Below are positions 51,507-59,590 of a stretch of DNA of 64,000 bases, in pieces (position 1 is the first letter of the stretch; every line of letters starts with the position of its first letter). Position numbers and translations under genes: made by a program. The DNA comes from Frondihabitans sp. PhB188. GTDB taxonomy: Bacteria; Actinomycetota; Actinomycetes; Actinomycetales; Microbacteriaceae. A model generated the notes under the pieces. It saw nothing but the letters and a program-made list of their open reading frames with translations, was not told where the DNA came from and ran no database searches. Location of the stretch: NCBI RefSeq assembly GCF_003752365.1, contig NZ_RJUO01000003.1, forward strand, positions 62,001-126,000, written 5' to 3'.

Positions 51507-53957
51507 GTGGCTGCCGGCGACCGCGTCACCGTCGAGGGGCACGTGCTGCGCCTCACGCACCTCGACAAGGTGCTGTATCCCTCGACGGGCACCACCAAGG
51601 GCGACGTGCTCGCCTACTACGCGGGGATCGCCGAGCACCTGATCGCGCACGCCGAGGGTCGGCCAGCTACCCGCAAGCGCTGGGTGAACGGCACCGGCGA
51701 GGAGCCCTTCTTCGAGAAGAACCTCCCCGAGTCGGCCCCCGGGTGGATCCCCCGCCACACCATCGAGCACAAGGGCCACGACAACGTCTACCCGATGGTG
51801 AACGACCTGGCGACGCTCACCTGGCTCGGCCAGCAGGCAGCCCTCGAGATCCACGTGCCGCAGTGGCGCTTCGGCCCGCGCGGTGCCCAGCGCAACCCCG
51901 ACCGGCTCGTGCTCGACCTCGACCCGGGCGACGGCGTCGGCCTGCCCGAGTGCGTGTTCGTGGCGCAGGAACTCCGGCCCATCCTGCGCGGCATGGGCCT
52001 CGACCCGATGCCCGTGACGAGCGGCAGCAAGGGAATCCATCTCTACGCGGCGCTCGACGGTTCGCAGCCGCCCGACGTCGTCAGCGAGGTGGCACACGAG
52101 CTGGCCCGCGCCCTCGAGGCCGATCACCCCGACCTGGTGCTCAGCTCGATGGGCAAGGCCGACCGGCGCGGCAAGGTGTTTCTCGACTGGTCGCAGAACA
52201 ACGGCAGCAAGACGACGGTCGCCCCGTACTCGCTGCGCGGACGCGAGCGGCCGACGGTCGCGGCACCCCGCACCTGGCGCGAGCTGGCGTCGAAGTCGCT
52301 GCGCCAGCTCGAGATCGGCGACGTGCTGACGGCCGTGAAGCGGCGCGGCGACCCGCTGGCGGGCATGTCGGCGGGCGCTCCCGTGCCCGCGGACGAGGAG
52401 GACGGCGATGCGGCCGAGGACCGCCTGACGGCGTACCGCTCGAAGCGGGATGCCTCGAAGACGCGGGAGCCCGTTCCTGCGACCGCTCCCGTCTCGACCG
52501 ACGGCCGCAGCTTCGTGATCCAGGAGCACCACGCGCGGCGCCTGCACTGGGACTTCCGGCTCGAGCACGACGGCGTGCTGGTGAGCTGGGCGCTGCCCAA
52601 GGGCGAGCCCGCCGACGTGAAGCACAATCGCCTCGCCGTGCAGACCGAAGACCACCCGCTCGAGTACGGCACCTTCGAGGGCACCATCGCGAAGGGCGAG
52701 TACGGGGCCGGCACGGTGTCGATCTGGGACTCCGGCGAGTACGAGCTCGAGAAGTGGCGCGACGGCAAGGAGGTCATCGCGGTGCTGCACGGCGAGCAGC
52801 GGGGCACGAGGCGCGTCGCGCTGATCCACACGGGCGAGCAGAACTGGCTGATCCACCGTATGAAAGACACGGCGGTCGACGACCACGGGGCGCAGGAACC
52901 CGACCACCCGCGCGCGCGCCCGAAGCCGTCGTCGAAGCCCGCCCCGTCGCACCGTGCCGCCGGGCCGCCCGCCGCCCCGATGCTCGCCACCGCCGGCACG
53001 GCCGCCGACATCGGGGGGCCCGACGAGTGGGCCTACGAGCTGAAGTGGGACGGCCTCCGCGCCACGGTCGTCGTGCAGGACGGCTCTGTCACCATCGCCA
53101 GCCGCAACGGCCACGACCTCACGCCGTCGTACCCGGAGTTCGCCGCGCTGGCCGAGCGGCTGACCGGAGCCGACGACGCCGTGCTCGACGGCGAGATCGT
53201 CGCCGTCGACCCGTCGGGGCGGCCCGACTTCGGGCTCCTGCAGACGCGGATGAAGCTGACCCGGCCGCGCGACGTGGAGCGCGTCTCGAAGTCGGCGCCC
53301 GTGCGACTGCTGCTGTTCGACGTGACCGCGGTCGACGGTCGCTCGCTCGTGAAGGAGCAGTACGACGAACGCCGAGCGACCCTCGAGGGCCTCGTCGACA
53401 CCGACCGCACCATCGACGTGCCGCCGGCATTCGAGGGCGACCTCGACGGCGCCGTCGCCTTCTCGAAGTCGCTGCGCCTCGAGGGAGTCGTGGCCAAGCG
53501 ACGCGACAGCACCTACACGGCCGGACGCCGCAGCCGCGCCTGGATCAAGATCAAGCACCACGCCACCCAGGAGGTCGTGATCGCCGGCTGGCGCCCGGGA
53601 GCGGGCCGTCGATCCGGCGGCGTGGGATCTCTGCTGGTCGGCATCCCCGGTCCGGACGGCCTCCGGTACGCGGGCCGCGTCGGAACCGGGTTCCGCGACT
53701 CCGACCTCGACGACCTGCAGGAGCGCCTGGGGCGTCTCGCCCGGAAGACCTCGCCGCTCGTCGACGTCCCCGCCGCCGACTCCCGCGACGCGCACTGGGT
53801 GACCCCGTCGCTCGTCGGCGAGGTCGAGTTCGCGGAATGGACGTCGACGGGCCGCCTCCGACAGCCGTCGTGGAGGGGGTTCCGGCCCGACAAAGACCCG
53901 GTCGACGTCGTCCTGGAGAAGCCGGAACGCCCGCCCTCGGGCCTCCACGAGGGCTAG
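51507..53957 (+). CDS. ligD: Multifunctional ATP-dependent DNA ligase LigD (POL-PE-LIG)
   Basis: End-joining ligase of 816 residues, domain order polymerase-phosphoesterase-ligase as in mycobacteria. The POL domain (about 1-285) has LVLDLDPGDG with the metal Asp pair near 134 and KADRRGKVFLDW near 220. The PE domain (about 330-470) has EHHARRLHWDFRLEHDG and SWALPKG. The LIG domain (about 490-815) has motif I ELKWDGLRA (nucleophile Lys), DGEIVAVD, EGVVAKRRDS and WIKIKH. All catalytic motifs are intact. GTG 51507 is the first start. Both interdomain linkers hold GTTCCTGCG-type words (52473, 52889). Confidence 0.96.
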   Translation: MAAGDRVTVEGHVLRLTHLDKVLYPSTGTTKGDVLAYYAGIAEHLIAHAEGRPATRKRWVNGTGEEPFFEKNLPESAPGWIPRHTIEHKGHDNVYPMVNDLATLTWLGQQAALEIHVPQWRFGPRGAQRNPDRLVLDLDPGDGVGLPECVFVAQELRPILRGMGLDPMPVTSGSKGIHLYAALDGSQPPDVVSEVAHELARALEADHPDLVLSSMGKADRRGKVFLDWSQNNGSKTTVAPYSLRGRERPTVAAPRTWRELASKSLRQLEIGDVLTAVKRRGDPLAGMSAGAPVPADEEDGDAAEDRLTAYRSKRDASKTREPVPATAPVSTDGRSFVIQEHHARRLHWDFRLEHDGVLVSWALPKGEPADVKHNRLAVQTEDHPLEYGTFEGTIAKGEYGAGTVSIWDSGEYELEKWRDGKEVIAVLHGEQRGTRRVALIHTGEQNWLIHRMKDTAVDDHGAQEPDHPRARPKPSSKPAPSHRAAGPPAAPMLATAGTAADIGGPDEWAYELKWDGLRATVVVQDGSVTIASRNGHDLTPSYPEFAALAERLTGADDAVLDGEIVAVDPSGRPDFGLLQTRMKLTRPRDVERVSKSAPVRLLLFDVTAVDGRSLVKEQYDERRATLEGLVDTDRTIDVPPAFEGDLDGAVAFSKSLRLEGVVAKRRDSTYTAGRRSRAWIKIKHHATQEVVIAGWRPGAGRRSGGVGSLLVGIPGPDGLRYAGRVGTGFRDSDLDDLQERLGRLARKTSPLVDVPAADSRDAHWVTPSLVGEVEFAEWTSTGRLRQPSWRGFRPDKDPVDVVLEKPERPPSGLHEG

Positions 53958-53966
53958 CCTGACCCC

Positions 53967-55427
53967 ATGGCCAATCGCTCCGGCGAACGCGTAGTTCTGG
54001 TCGTCGCGATCCTCGCGTCGTTCGTGGCCTTCCTCGACGGCTCGATCGTCACGGTGGCGCTGCCGGCGATCGCCCGCGACCTCGGAGGCGGCGTGACGCT
54101 GCAGGCCTGGGTCGTCGACGGCTACCTGCTGACTCTCGGCTCGCTCATGCTCGTAGCAGGGTCGCTCTCGGACACCTTCGGCCGGGTGCGCATCCTCCGC
54201 ATCGGCCTGGCCGGATTCGCGGCGACCTCGATCCTGGCCGCCGTGGCGCCCAGCGCCGGCCTCCTGATCGCCGCGCGCGCACTGCAGGGCGTCTCGGGGG
54301 CCCTCCTCGTGCCGTCGAGCCTCGCGGTCATCACGGCGACCTTCTCCGGTGCTGCCCTCGCCCGTGCCATCGGTACCTGGACCGCCTGGACCGGCGTCGC
54401 CTTCCTGATCGGCCCGCTGGCCGGCGGCGGCCTGGTCGACACGGTCGGCTGGCGCTGGGTGTTCGGCATCGTCGTGGTCCCCGTCGTCGTCACGCTCGTC
54501 GTCATGGGTCGACTGCCGGGCGATGCCCATCGAGGAGGCGCCGGAACGGGCGCCCACGTCGATGTGCCCGGCGCCGTGCTGGCGGCCCTCGGGCTCGCGG
54601 GCCCCGTCTTCGCGCTGATCGAGGGCCAGCGGATCGGCTTCGACGACCCGTTCGTGCTGACGGCGCTCGTGGCCGGCGTCGCCTGCCTCGTCGCCTTCGT
54701 CTGGTGGGAGCGGCGAACGACCCAGCCGATGCTGCCGCTCCGCCTGTTCTCGGTGCGCGCGTTCAGCGTGAGCAACCTCGCGACCGTCGGCATCTACGCC
54801 TCGGTGAGCCTCGGCACGCTCGTGATCCCGCTCGCTGTGCAGGAGATCGGCCACCTGCCCGCGACGGTCTCCGGGCTCATCACCCTGCCGACGACGGTCG
54901 TGTCGCTGCTGCTGTCATCGCGCGTGGGCGCCCTGGCCGGCCGGTTCGGCCCCCGCCCCTTCATGGCGGTCGGGCCCCTGATCACAGCGGCCGGCTTCCT
55001 CTGGATGCTGACGGTCTCGACCGACTTCGACCCCTGGCTGCAGATCCTGCCCGGCGTCACCCTGTTCGGCCTCGGCATGACAATCACGGTGACGCCGCTG
55101 ACCTCCACGGTGCTCGGCCAGATCGATCCGTCGGAGGCCGGCATCGCCTCAGCCGTCAACAACGCGATCTCGCGGGTCGCCGGCCTGGTCGCGATCGCGT
55201 TCGTCGGCGTCATCGCGGGAGGCGTGCTCGACGTCCCCGGCTTCCACCGCGTCGTCATCGTGGTCGCCGTGCTGCTCGTCATCTCGGCGGCGGTGTCGTT
55301 CTTCGGGCTGCCGCGCGGGCTGATGGCCGAGCGGACGACGCCGCCGACGGCGCCCGCGCCTTCGCCTTCGTCGTCGTCTTCGTCGTCGTCGTCTTCTTCT
55401 TCGTCTTCGTCTTCAACGAAGGGCTAG
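53967..55427 (+). CDS. MFS transporter, DHA2 (14-TM) family, poly-Ser tail
   Basis: Drug:proton antiporter-like protein of 486 residues with 14 predicted TMs. The first helix ends FLDGSIVTVALPAI, close to the DHA2 motif D1 (LDxTxVNVALP). Motif A is SDTFGRVRILRIG. Motif C-like glycine/proline pattern lies in the TM5 region IGPLAGGGLVDTVGWRWVF. The C-terminus ends in 18 or so consecutive Ser encoded by TCG/TCT triplet repeats (about 55365-55415). It exports an unknown compound. ATG 53967 is 9 bp after ligD, in the same operon. The poly-Ser tract is a slippage-prone microsatellite that would change length in frame. Confidence 0.92.
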   Translation: MANRSGERVVLVVAILASFVAFLDGSIVTVALPAIARDLGGGVTLQAWVVDGYLLTLGSLMLVAGSLSDTFGRVRILRIGLAGFAATSILAAVAPSAGLLIAARALQGVSGALLVPSSLAVITATFSGAALARAIGTWTAWTGVAFLIGPLAGGGLVDTVGWRWVFGIVVVPVVVTLVVMGRLPGDAHRGGAGTGAHVDVPGAVLAALGLAGPVFALIEGQRIGFDDPFVLTALVAGVACLVAFVWWERRTTQPMLPLRLFSVRAFSVSNLATVGIYASVSLGTLVIPLAVQEIGHLPATVSGLITLPTTVVSLLLSSRVGALAGRFGPRPFMAVGPLITAAGFLWMLTVSTDFDPWLQILPGVTLFGLGMTITVTPLTSTVLGQIDPSEAGIASAVNNAISRVAGLVAIAFVGVIAGGVLDVPGFHRVVIVVAVLLVISAAVSFFGLPRGLMAERTTPPTAPAPSPSSSSSSSSSSSSSSSSTKG

Positions 55428-55455
55428 GCGCTCGCGACCGTCGCCCGGACGCCAA

Positions 55456-55494
55456 AAGCCGCCCCATGCTCCGGTAGGGCGGAGGGGGCGGCTT
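55456..55494. terminator. Intrinsic terminator-like hairpin
   Basis: AAGCCGCCCC (55456-55465) pairs perfectly with GGGGCGGCTT (55485-55494), loop of 19 nt. AAAA precedes the left arm, giving a U-tract for leftward transcription. It ends the SDR-ligD-MFS transcript and the facing small gene. Confidence 0.8.
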
Positions 55495-55586
55495 CGGCGG
55501 GTCCTGACGAGGGATGCTTCGCACTGCGCGACGACCTGTAGGGGATGGTCGCCGACAGCGGCTCGCAGGACCGGTCTGGGGGGAGG

Positions 55587-55724
55587 TCAGTCCGCTCCGA
55601 ACTGGCGCACTCGCTCCTCGAGCCAGTCGTCGCTGACCGAGACGCGTCCGTAGTCTCCGAAGTCATGCTGCTGGCCCAGCGAGAGCGCTGAGAGCCCTTC
55701 GTCGTGAAGCTGTTCGTTGTCCAT
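55587..55724 (-). CDS. 45-residue acidic small protein, function unknown
   Basis: Short gene with an excellent ribosome site: AGGAGGT lies 7 nt before ATG 55724. The 45-residue product begins MDNEQLHDEGLSALSLG and ends VSDDWLEERVRQFGAD. It is acidic, soluble and without Cys. Codon use follows the genome's GC3 pattern. The upstream gap (55725-55864) can hold its promoter. The hairpin at 55456-55494, with AAAA giving U in this direction, would end its transcript. I recognise no family. Confidence 0.7.
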   Translation of the reverse strand: MDNEQLHDEGLSALSLGQQHDFGDYGRVSVSDDWLEERVRQFGAD

Positions 55725-55864
55725 TAATCGACCTCCTGGTCTGACGGTAATTCAGGTCGGCAGGAGGCCACGAGTCCACCTTCGGGGCGCGCTCGTTCGG
55801 GGGCAGACGGGTCGTCGCCCCCTCGTTCGGGTCGTTCCGAGACGCGCCACGGCCCGCCCGGGAG

Positions 55865-56350
55865 TCAGGGCGTGTAGACGAACGTGCCCGTCGCCGAGCC
55901 GTTCAGCGGGTGCGGGAATCGCTCCCCCACCTCGACCCAGCCCTGCGAGCGGTACAGCCCGACCGCCACGGCGTTCTCGACGAGCACGTGCAGCACCGCC
56001 TCGTCGTACCCGGCGGACGCGATGCGCTCGTGCACGGCGCGGAGCAGGCGCCCACCCAGGCCGGCCCCCTGGCGACCGGGGGCCACCGCGAAGAGCGAGA
56101 GGTAGGCGGCGGCGGGCGGGTCGGCGGGGCGGCCGGTTCCTGCGCCCGTGACCAGGCTGAAGGCCGCGATCTCGGCGAGCTCGTCGCGCAGAACCACCCA
56201 GGCGACGCGCGCGAGGGCGAACTTGCCGCGGCAGCGCTCGGCCGTGCCCTCGACGGGCGGATGGCCGTCGCGCACCTCGAGGGCGTGCAGCCACAGCGCG
56301 ACGCAGGCCTCGAGATCGTCGTCCGAGGCCTCGGCTGTCACGATGCTCAC
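55865..56350 (-). CDS. GNAT-family N-acetyltransferase
   Basis: Cytosolic acetyl-CoA-dependent acyltransferase of 161 residues. Motif A, the acetyl-CoA pyrophosphate loop, is LFAVAPGRQGAGLGGRLLRAV near 85-105. The later strand LHVLVENAVAVGLYRSQGW near 120-138 is the usual motif B. The substrate is unknown. GTG 56350 begins SIVTAEASDDDLEAC, typical of the first strand and helix. It lies 46 bp downstream of the tetR gene in the same direction. Two GTTCCTGCGCC words bracket it: one inside (56136-56146) and one just before its start (56362-56372). Confidence 0.9.
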   Translation of the reverse strand: MSIVTAEASDDDLEACVALWLHALEVRDGHPPVEGTAERCRGKFALARVAWVVLRDELAEIAAFSLVTGAGTGRPADPPAAAYLSLFAVAPGRQGAGLGGRLLRAVHERIASAGYDEAVLHVLVENAVAVGLYRSQGWVEVGERFPHPLNGSATGTFVYTP

Positions 56351-56396
56351 CCGTCCATCATGGCGCAGGAACTGCCCCGCCCCGCCGAGCTCGGCC

Positions 56397-57119
56397 TCAG
56401 GAGGCGGGTGCGCCGGCGCGGAGCCCCACCGCCGGCAGGATGACGCTGTCGACGAGCGAGACGAGGAACTCGCGGTCGACGGGCTTGCGCTGCACGAGCG
56501 TGCGGTAGGCGGCCATCGACGGCGAGATCAGCGAGAGCGCTTCGACGTCGCAGTCGGCCGAGATCTCGCCGCGATCGATCGCGCGCTGGAAGAGCACGCG
56601 GTTGATCTTCGCTCGGGGCTCGACCATCGCGGCGTTGACGGCGTCGGACATCTCGGGGCTCCGCGCGATGAGCGACACGATGCCCGCCATGACTTTGAGC
56701 TTCTTGTCGGCGTCGTCGATCGAATGCGGGCGGATGAGGGCGAGGAGGTCGCCGCGCAGCGTTCCCGTGTCGGGCAGGGTCTCCGGAGCGACGCCGCGCT
56801 TCATGCAGGCGATGGCCTCGATGACGAGCTCGCTCTTGGAGCCCCAGCGGCGGTAGACCGTCGCCTTGCCGGCCTTGGCGCGGGCCGCCACCATCTCCAT
56901 GGTCATGCCGTCGTAGCCCTCCTCGGCAAGGACGTCGATGGCCGCGCTGAGGATCTCGGGGTCGCGGGTGTGGTCGCGCTTGCGGCCCAGCTTGGCGGGC
57001 TCGGGGCTGCCGGGCTCGGGGCTGCCGGGCTCGGTGCTTGAACGCTCGGGGCTGGCGCTGGTCGCTGGCATGTCGGTGGTCGCTGGCATGGTTCTCTCGT
57101 CGGGATCGACTCGCGTCAT
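56397..57119 (-). CDS. TetR/AcrR-family transcriptional regulator
   Basis: Repressor of 240 residues. The first 45 residues are a disordered leader with repeated (G)SPEP. The HTH (about 52-98) reads ILSAAIDVLAEEGYDGMTMEMVA then AKAGKATVYRRWGSKSELV. The C-terminal ligand/dimer domain is of the TetR_C_16-like kind with RSPEMSDAVNAAMVEPR. ATG 57119 is used; internal ATGs at residues 11 and 17 are alternatives. It diverges from a DHA2 MFS exporter gene. Its own promoter (TTGAGT-17-TATAAT) overlaps an inverted repeat, so autoregulation and control of the exporter are likely. Confidence 0.93.
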   Translation of the reverse strand: MTRVDPDERTMPATTDMPATSASPERSSTEPGSPEPGSPEPAKLGRKRDHTRDPEILSAAIDVLAEEGYDGMTMEMVAARAKAGKATVYRRWGSKSELVIEAIACMKRGVAPETLPDTGTLRGDLLALIRPHSIDDADKKLKVMAGIVSLIARSPEMSDAVNAAMVEPRAKINRVLFQRAIDRGEISADCDVEALSLISPSMAAYRTLVQRKPVDREFLVSLVDSVILPAVGLRAGAPAS

Positions 57120-57147
57120 TGCCGTCGCCCCTTTTCTCGTTGTGCCG

Positions 57148-57211
57148 ATTATACGTCTGCACATTGTGAAACTCAATAGTTCCGAAACTCGCCAGAACCG
57201 GATAGAGTTCC
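57148..57211. promoter_or_regulatory. tetR promoter and putative TetR operators in the tetR-MFS gap
   Basis: On the minus strand TTGAGT (57176-57171) and TATAAT (57153-57148) are separated by exactly 17 bp, a near-consensus housekeeping promoter for tetR. An inverted repeat GAAACT-CAAT-AGTTCC (57168-57183, one mismatch) covers the -35 box. A second related pair GAAACTC (57184-57190) and GAGTTCC (57205-57211) lies directly before the MFS start at 57216. Binding here could shut both genes. Confidence 0.7.
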
Positions 57212-57215
57212 CCGC

Positions 57216-58769
57216 ATGACGCAAACCTCCCCCGTTACCGGCGCCCCGAGCGCCGTGGTGGCGCCTCGCCGGTGGCTCACCCTCACCACCGTCGCCCTGG
57301 CGCAGCTCATGGTCGTGCTCGACTCGACCGTCGTCAACATCGCGCTCCCTAGCGCCCAGCACGACCTCGGATTCACGAACGGCGAACGCCAGTGGATCGT
57401 CACCGCCTACTCCCTCGCCTTCGGCAGCCTCCTGCTGCTGGGCGGGCGCCTCTCCGACCTCATCGGCCGCAAGCGCACCTTCATCATCGGCCTCATCGGC
57501 TTCGCCCTCGCCTCGGCCCTGGGCGGCGCGGCCGGCAGCTTCGGCATGCTCGTGTTCGCCCGGGCCCTGCAGGGCGCCTTCGGAGCGCTCCTCGCCCCGA
57601 CCGCGCTCGCCGTGCTCACGACGACCTTCACCATCCCGAAGGAGCGCGCCCGCGCGTTCGGCGTGTTCGGCGCCATCGCCGGTGCGGGCGGGGCCATCGG
57701 CCTCCTGCTCGGCGGCGTGCTGACCGAGAACTTCAACTGGCGCTGGAACCTCTACATCAACGTCTTCATCGCCGTCATCGCCGTCATCGGCGCCGTGATC
57801 TTCGTCACCAGCCCCAAGCGCCAAGGGCCGCGTCCGAAGCTCGACGTGCCCGGCACCGTCCTGGTCTCGGCCGCGCTGTTCTCGCTCGTCTACGGGTTCT
57901 CGAACGCCGAGACCGAGAAGTGGTCGTCGCCGCTCACGTGGGGCTTCCTGTCGGCCGCCGGGATCCTGCTCATCGCCTTCGTCCTCTGGCAGCGTCGCGC
58001 GGCGCACCCGCTCCTGCCGCTGCACATCATCCTCGACCGCAACCGCGGCGCCGCCTACGCGTCGGTCACGATCGCGGGTGCGGGCATGTTCGGCATCTTC
58101 CTGTTCGTGACGTACTACCTGCAGACGTCGCTGGCGTACACGCCGATCCAGACGGGCGTCTCGTTCCTGCCGATGATCGGCATGCTCGTGCTCGCCGCCC
58201 AGCTGTCGACGAACATCTTCGTTCCCCGTTTCGGCCCCAAGATCATGGTGCCGTTCGGCATGGTGCTCGGCGCAGCGGGAATGCTCTACCTCACCCGCCT
58301 GGGCCTGGACAGCACCTACGCCCGCGACGTGCTCCCCGCGCTGATGGTGCTCGGCTTCGGCATGGGCTCCATCATGCCCGCGTCGATCCAGACCGCGACC
58401 CTCGGCGTCGACCGCGGCCACGCCGGCGTGGCCTCGGCGATGGTCAACACCAGCCAGCAGGTCGGCGGATCGATCGGCACGGCGCTGCTCAACACGCTCG
58501 CCGCCACCGCCGCAGTGAACTACGTCGCGTCGCACACCCCCGCCACCGCGCGCGTCGCGGCCGAGGCCGCCGTGCACAGCTACGCGACCGCGTACGCCTG
58601 GGGCGCCGGCTTCTTCGCCTTCGGTGCCGTGATGGCCGTGCTGCTCTTCCGCACCCGGTCCGACACCCGGGCCCGGGCCGAGGCCGCCACCGCTCGCGCC
58701 GACGCGGAGGCCGCCGCCGAGGGCACGACCGTCGACTCGTCGCCGGCCGAGCCGGTCGTCGCGCACTAG
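57216..58769 (+). CDS. MFS transporter, DHA2 (14-TM) family
   Basis: Drug efflux permease of 517 residues with 14 predicted TMs. It has motif D1 as VVLDSTVVNIALPSAQ near 35, motif A GGRLSDLIGRKRTF near 75, and motif C-like GAIAGAGGAIGLLLGGVLTENFNWRWNL near 150. The C-terminal tail of 40 residues is Ala/Glu/Arg-rich. It probably exports hydrophobic toxic compounds using the proton gradient. ATG 57216 diverges from tetR and lies directly after putative operators. A perfect 16-bp-stem terminator follows. Confidence 0.94.
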   Translation: MTQTSPVTGAPSAVVAPRRWLTLTTVALAQLMVVLDSTVVNIALPSAQHDLGFTNGERQWIVTAYSLAFGSLLLLGGRLSDLIGRKRTFIIGLIGFALASALGGAAGSFGMLVFARALQGAFGALLAPTALAVLTTTFTIPKERARAFGVFGAIAGAGGAIGLLLGGVLTENFNWRWNLYINVFIAVIAVIGAVIFVTSPKRQGPRPKLDVPGTVLVSAALFSLVYGFSNAETEKWSSPLTWGFLSAAGILLIAFVLWQRRAAHPLLPLHIILDRNRGAAYASVTIAGAGMFGIFLFVTYYLQTSLAYTPIQTGVSFLPMIGMLVLAAQLSTNIFVPRFGPKIMVPFGMVLGAAGMLYLTRLGLDSTYARDVLPALMVLGFGMGSIMPASIQTATLGVDRGHAGVASAMVNTSQQVGGSIGTALLNTLAATAAVNYVASHTPATARVAAEAAVHSYATAYAWGAGFFAFGAVMAVLLFRTRSDTRARAEAATARADAEAAAEGTTVDSSPAEPVVAH

Positions 58770-58776
58770 CCGCGCC

Positions 58777-58819
58777 GCCGCGAGGCCCCCGCGCGCGTCG
58801 CGTGCGGGGGCCTCGCGGC
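58777..58819. terminator. Intrinsic terminator-like hairpin after MFS gene
   Basis: GCCGCGAGGCCCCCGC (58777-58792) and GCGGGGGCCTCGCGGC (58804-58819) form a perfect 16-bp stem with an 11-nt loop, 8 bp after the stop codon. No U-tract follows. Confidence 0.85.
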
Positions 58820-58974
58820 GTTGCGAAGCGTGCGGGGCCTCGCCGCGTGCGGGCTCGGCCAAGCGCGGGGTCCTCGCCGCGTGCGGCCCCGTGCGCGTCC
58901 GCGCCGCGCGCGCCGCGCCCGTCCGCTCGCCCCGCGCGCGCCCCCGCCGCCCCCTCACGCCGCCGCTCCCTCTC

Positions 58975-59558
58975 GCGACATGGCCCTTCCCGTCGGGCCG
59001 GCCCCGCCGCGGCGACAAGCACGGCCACCTCGCGCCAGCCGCGCCCGCCCACGCCGGCGCGCCACCCGCCGCCGCCCCGCGCCCGCACGCGCCGCCTCTC
59101 CTTCCCGCGAGATGGCCCCCGCCGTCGCGCTGGCCTCGCCCCGGCGACAAGCACGGCCACCTCGCGCCAGCCGCGCCCGCCCACGCCGGCACGCCACCCG
59201 CCGCCGCCCCGCCCCGCCCCCGCCCCGCGCCCGCCCCCGCCGACCCTCCCGCGAGATGGCCTCCGCCGTCGGGCCGGACCCGCCGGGGCGACAAGCACGG
59301 CCACCTCGCGCAGGCCGGGCCCACCCACGCCCGACCAGCCACCCCGACCCCACCCGCGAGATGGCCCTTCCCGTCGGGCGCGACCCGCCGGGGCGACGTG
59401 CACGGCCACCTCGCGGAAGCCGCGCCCGCCCACGCCGGCGCGCCACCCGCCGCCGCCCCGCGCCCGCCCGCGCTGGCGAGCAACCCGCCGACCCTCCCGC
59501 GAGATGGCCCCCGCCGTCGGGCCGGCCCCGCCGCGGCGACAAGCACGGCCACCTCGCG
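58975..59558. repeat. Five-copy array of 60-bp hairpin elements, GCGAGATGGCC family
   Basis: The 821-bp gap 58770-59590 has no credible gene. Elements start at 58975, 59107, 59251, 59356 and 59499. Each runs from GCGAGATGGCC (first copy GCGACATGGCC) to GGCCACCTCGCG, about 60 bp (first copy 58975-59034, last 59499-59558). The ends are mutually complementary apart from one A/C position. Spacers of 45-84 bp are C/G-rich and partly repeated (CCGCGCCCGCCCACGCCGG). A related single element is at 63851-63909. Long open frames across this array encode repetitive Arg/Pro/Ala peptides without ribosome sites and are not called. Confidence 0.88.
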
Positions 59559-59590
59559 CAAGCCGCGCCCGCCCGGCGCCAGCGCCGGCG

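Noticed and set aside
58489-59433. Long open frames across the hairpin array encoding repeated REVAVLVAPAG-like peptides
   Set aside because: They arise from DNA repeats with few stop codons at this GC content, exist in several frames at once, and have no ribosome sites.
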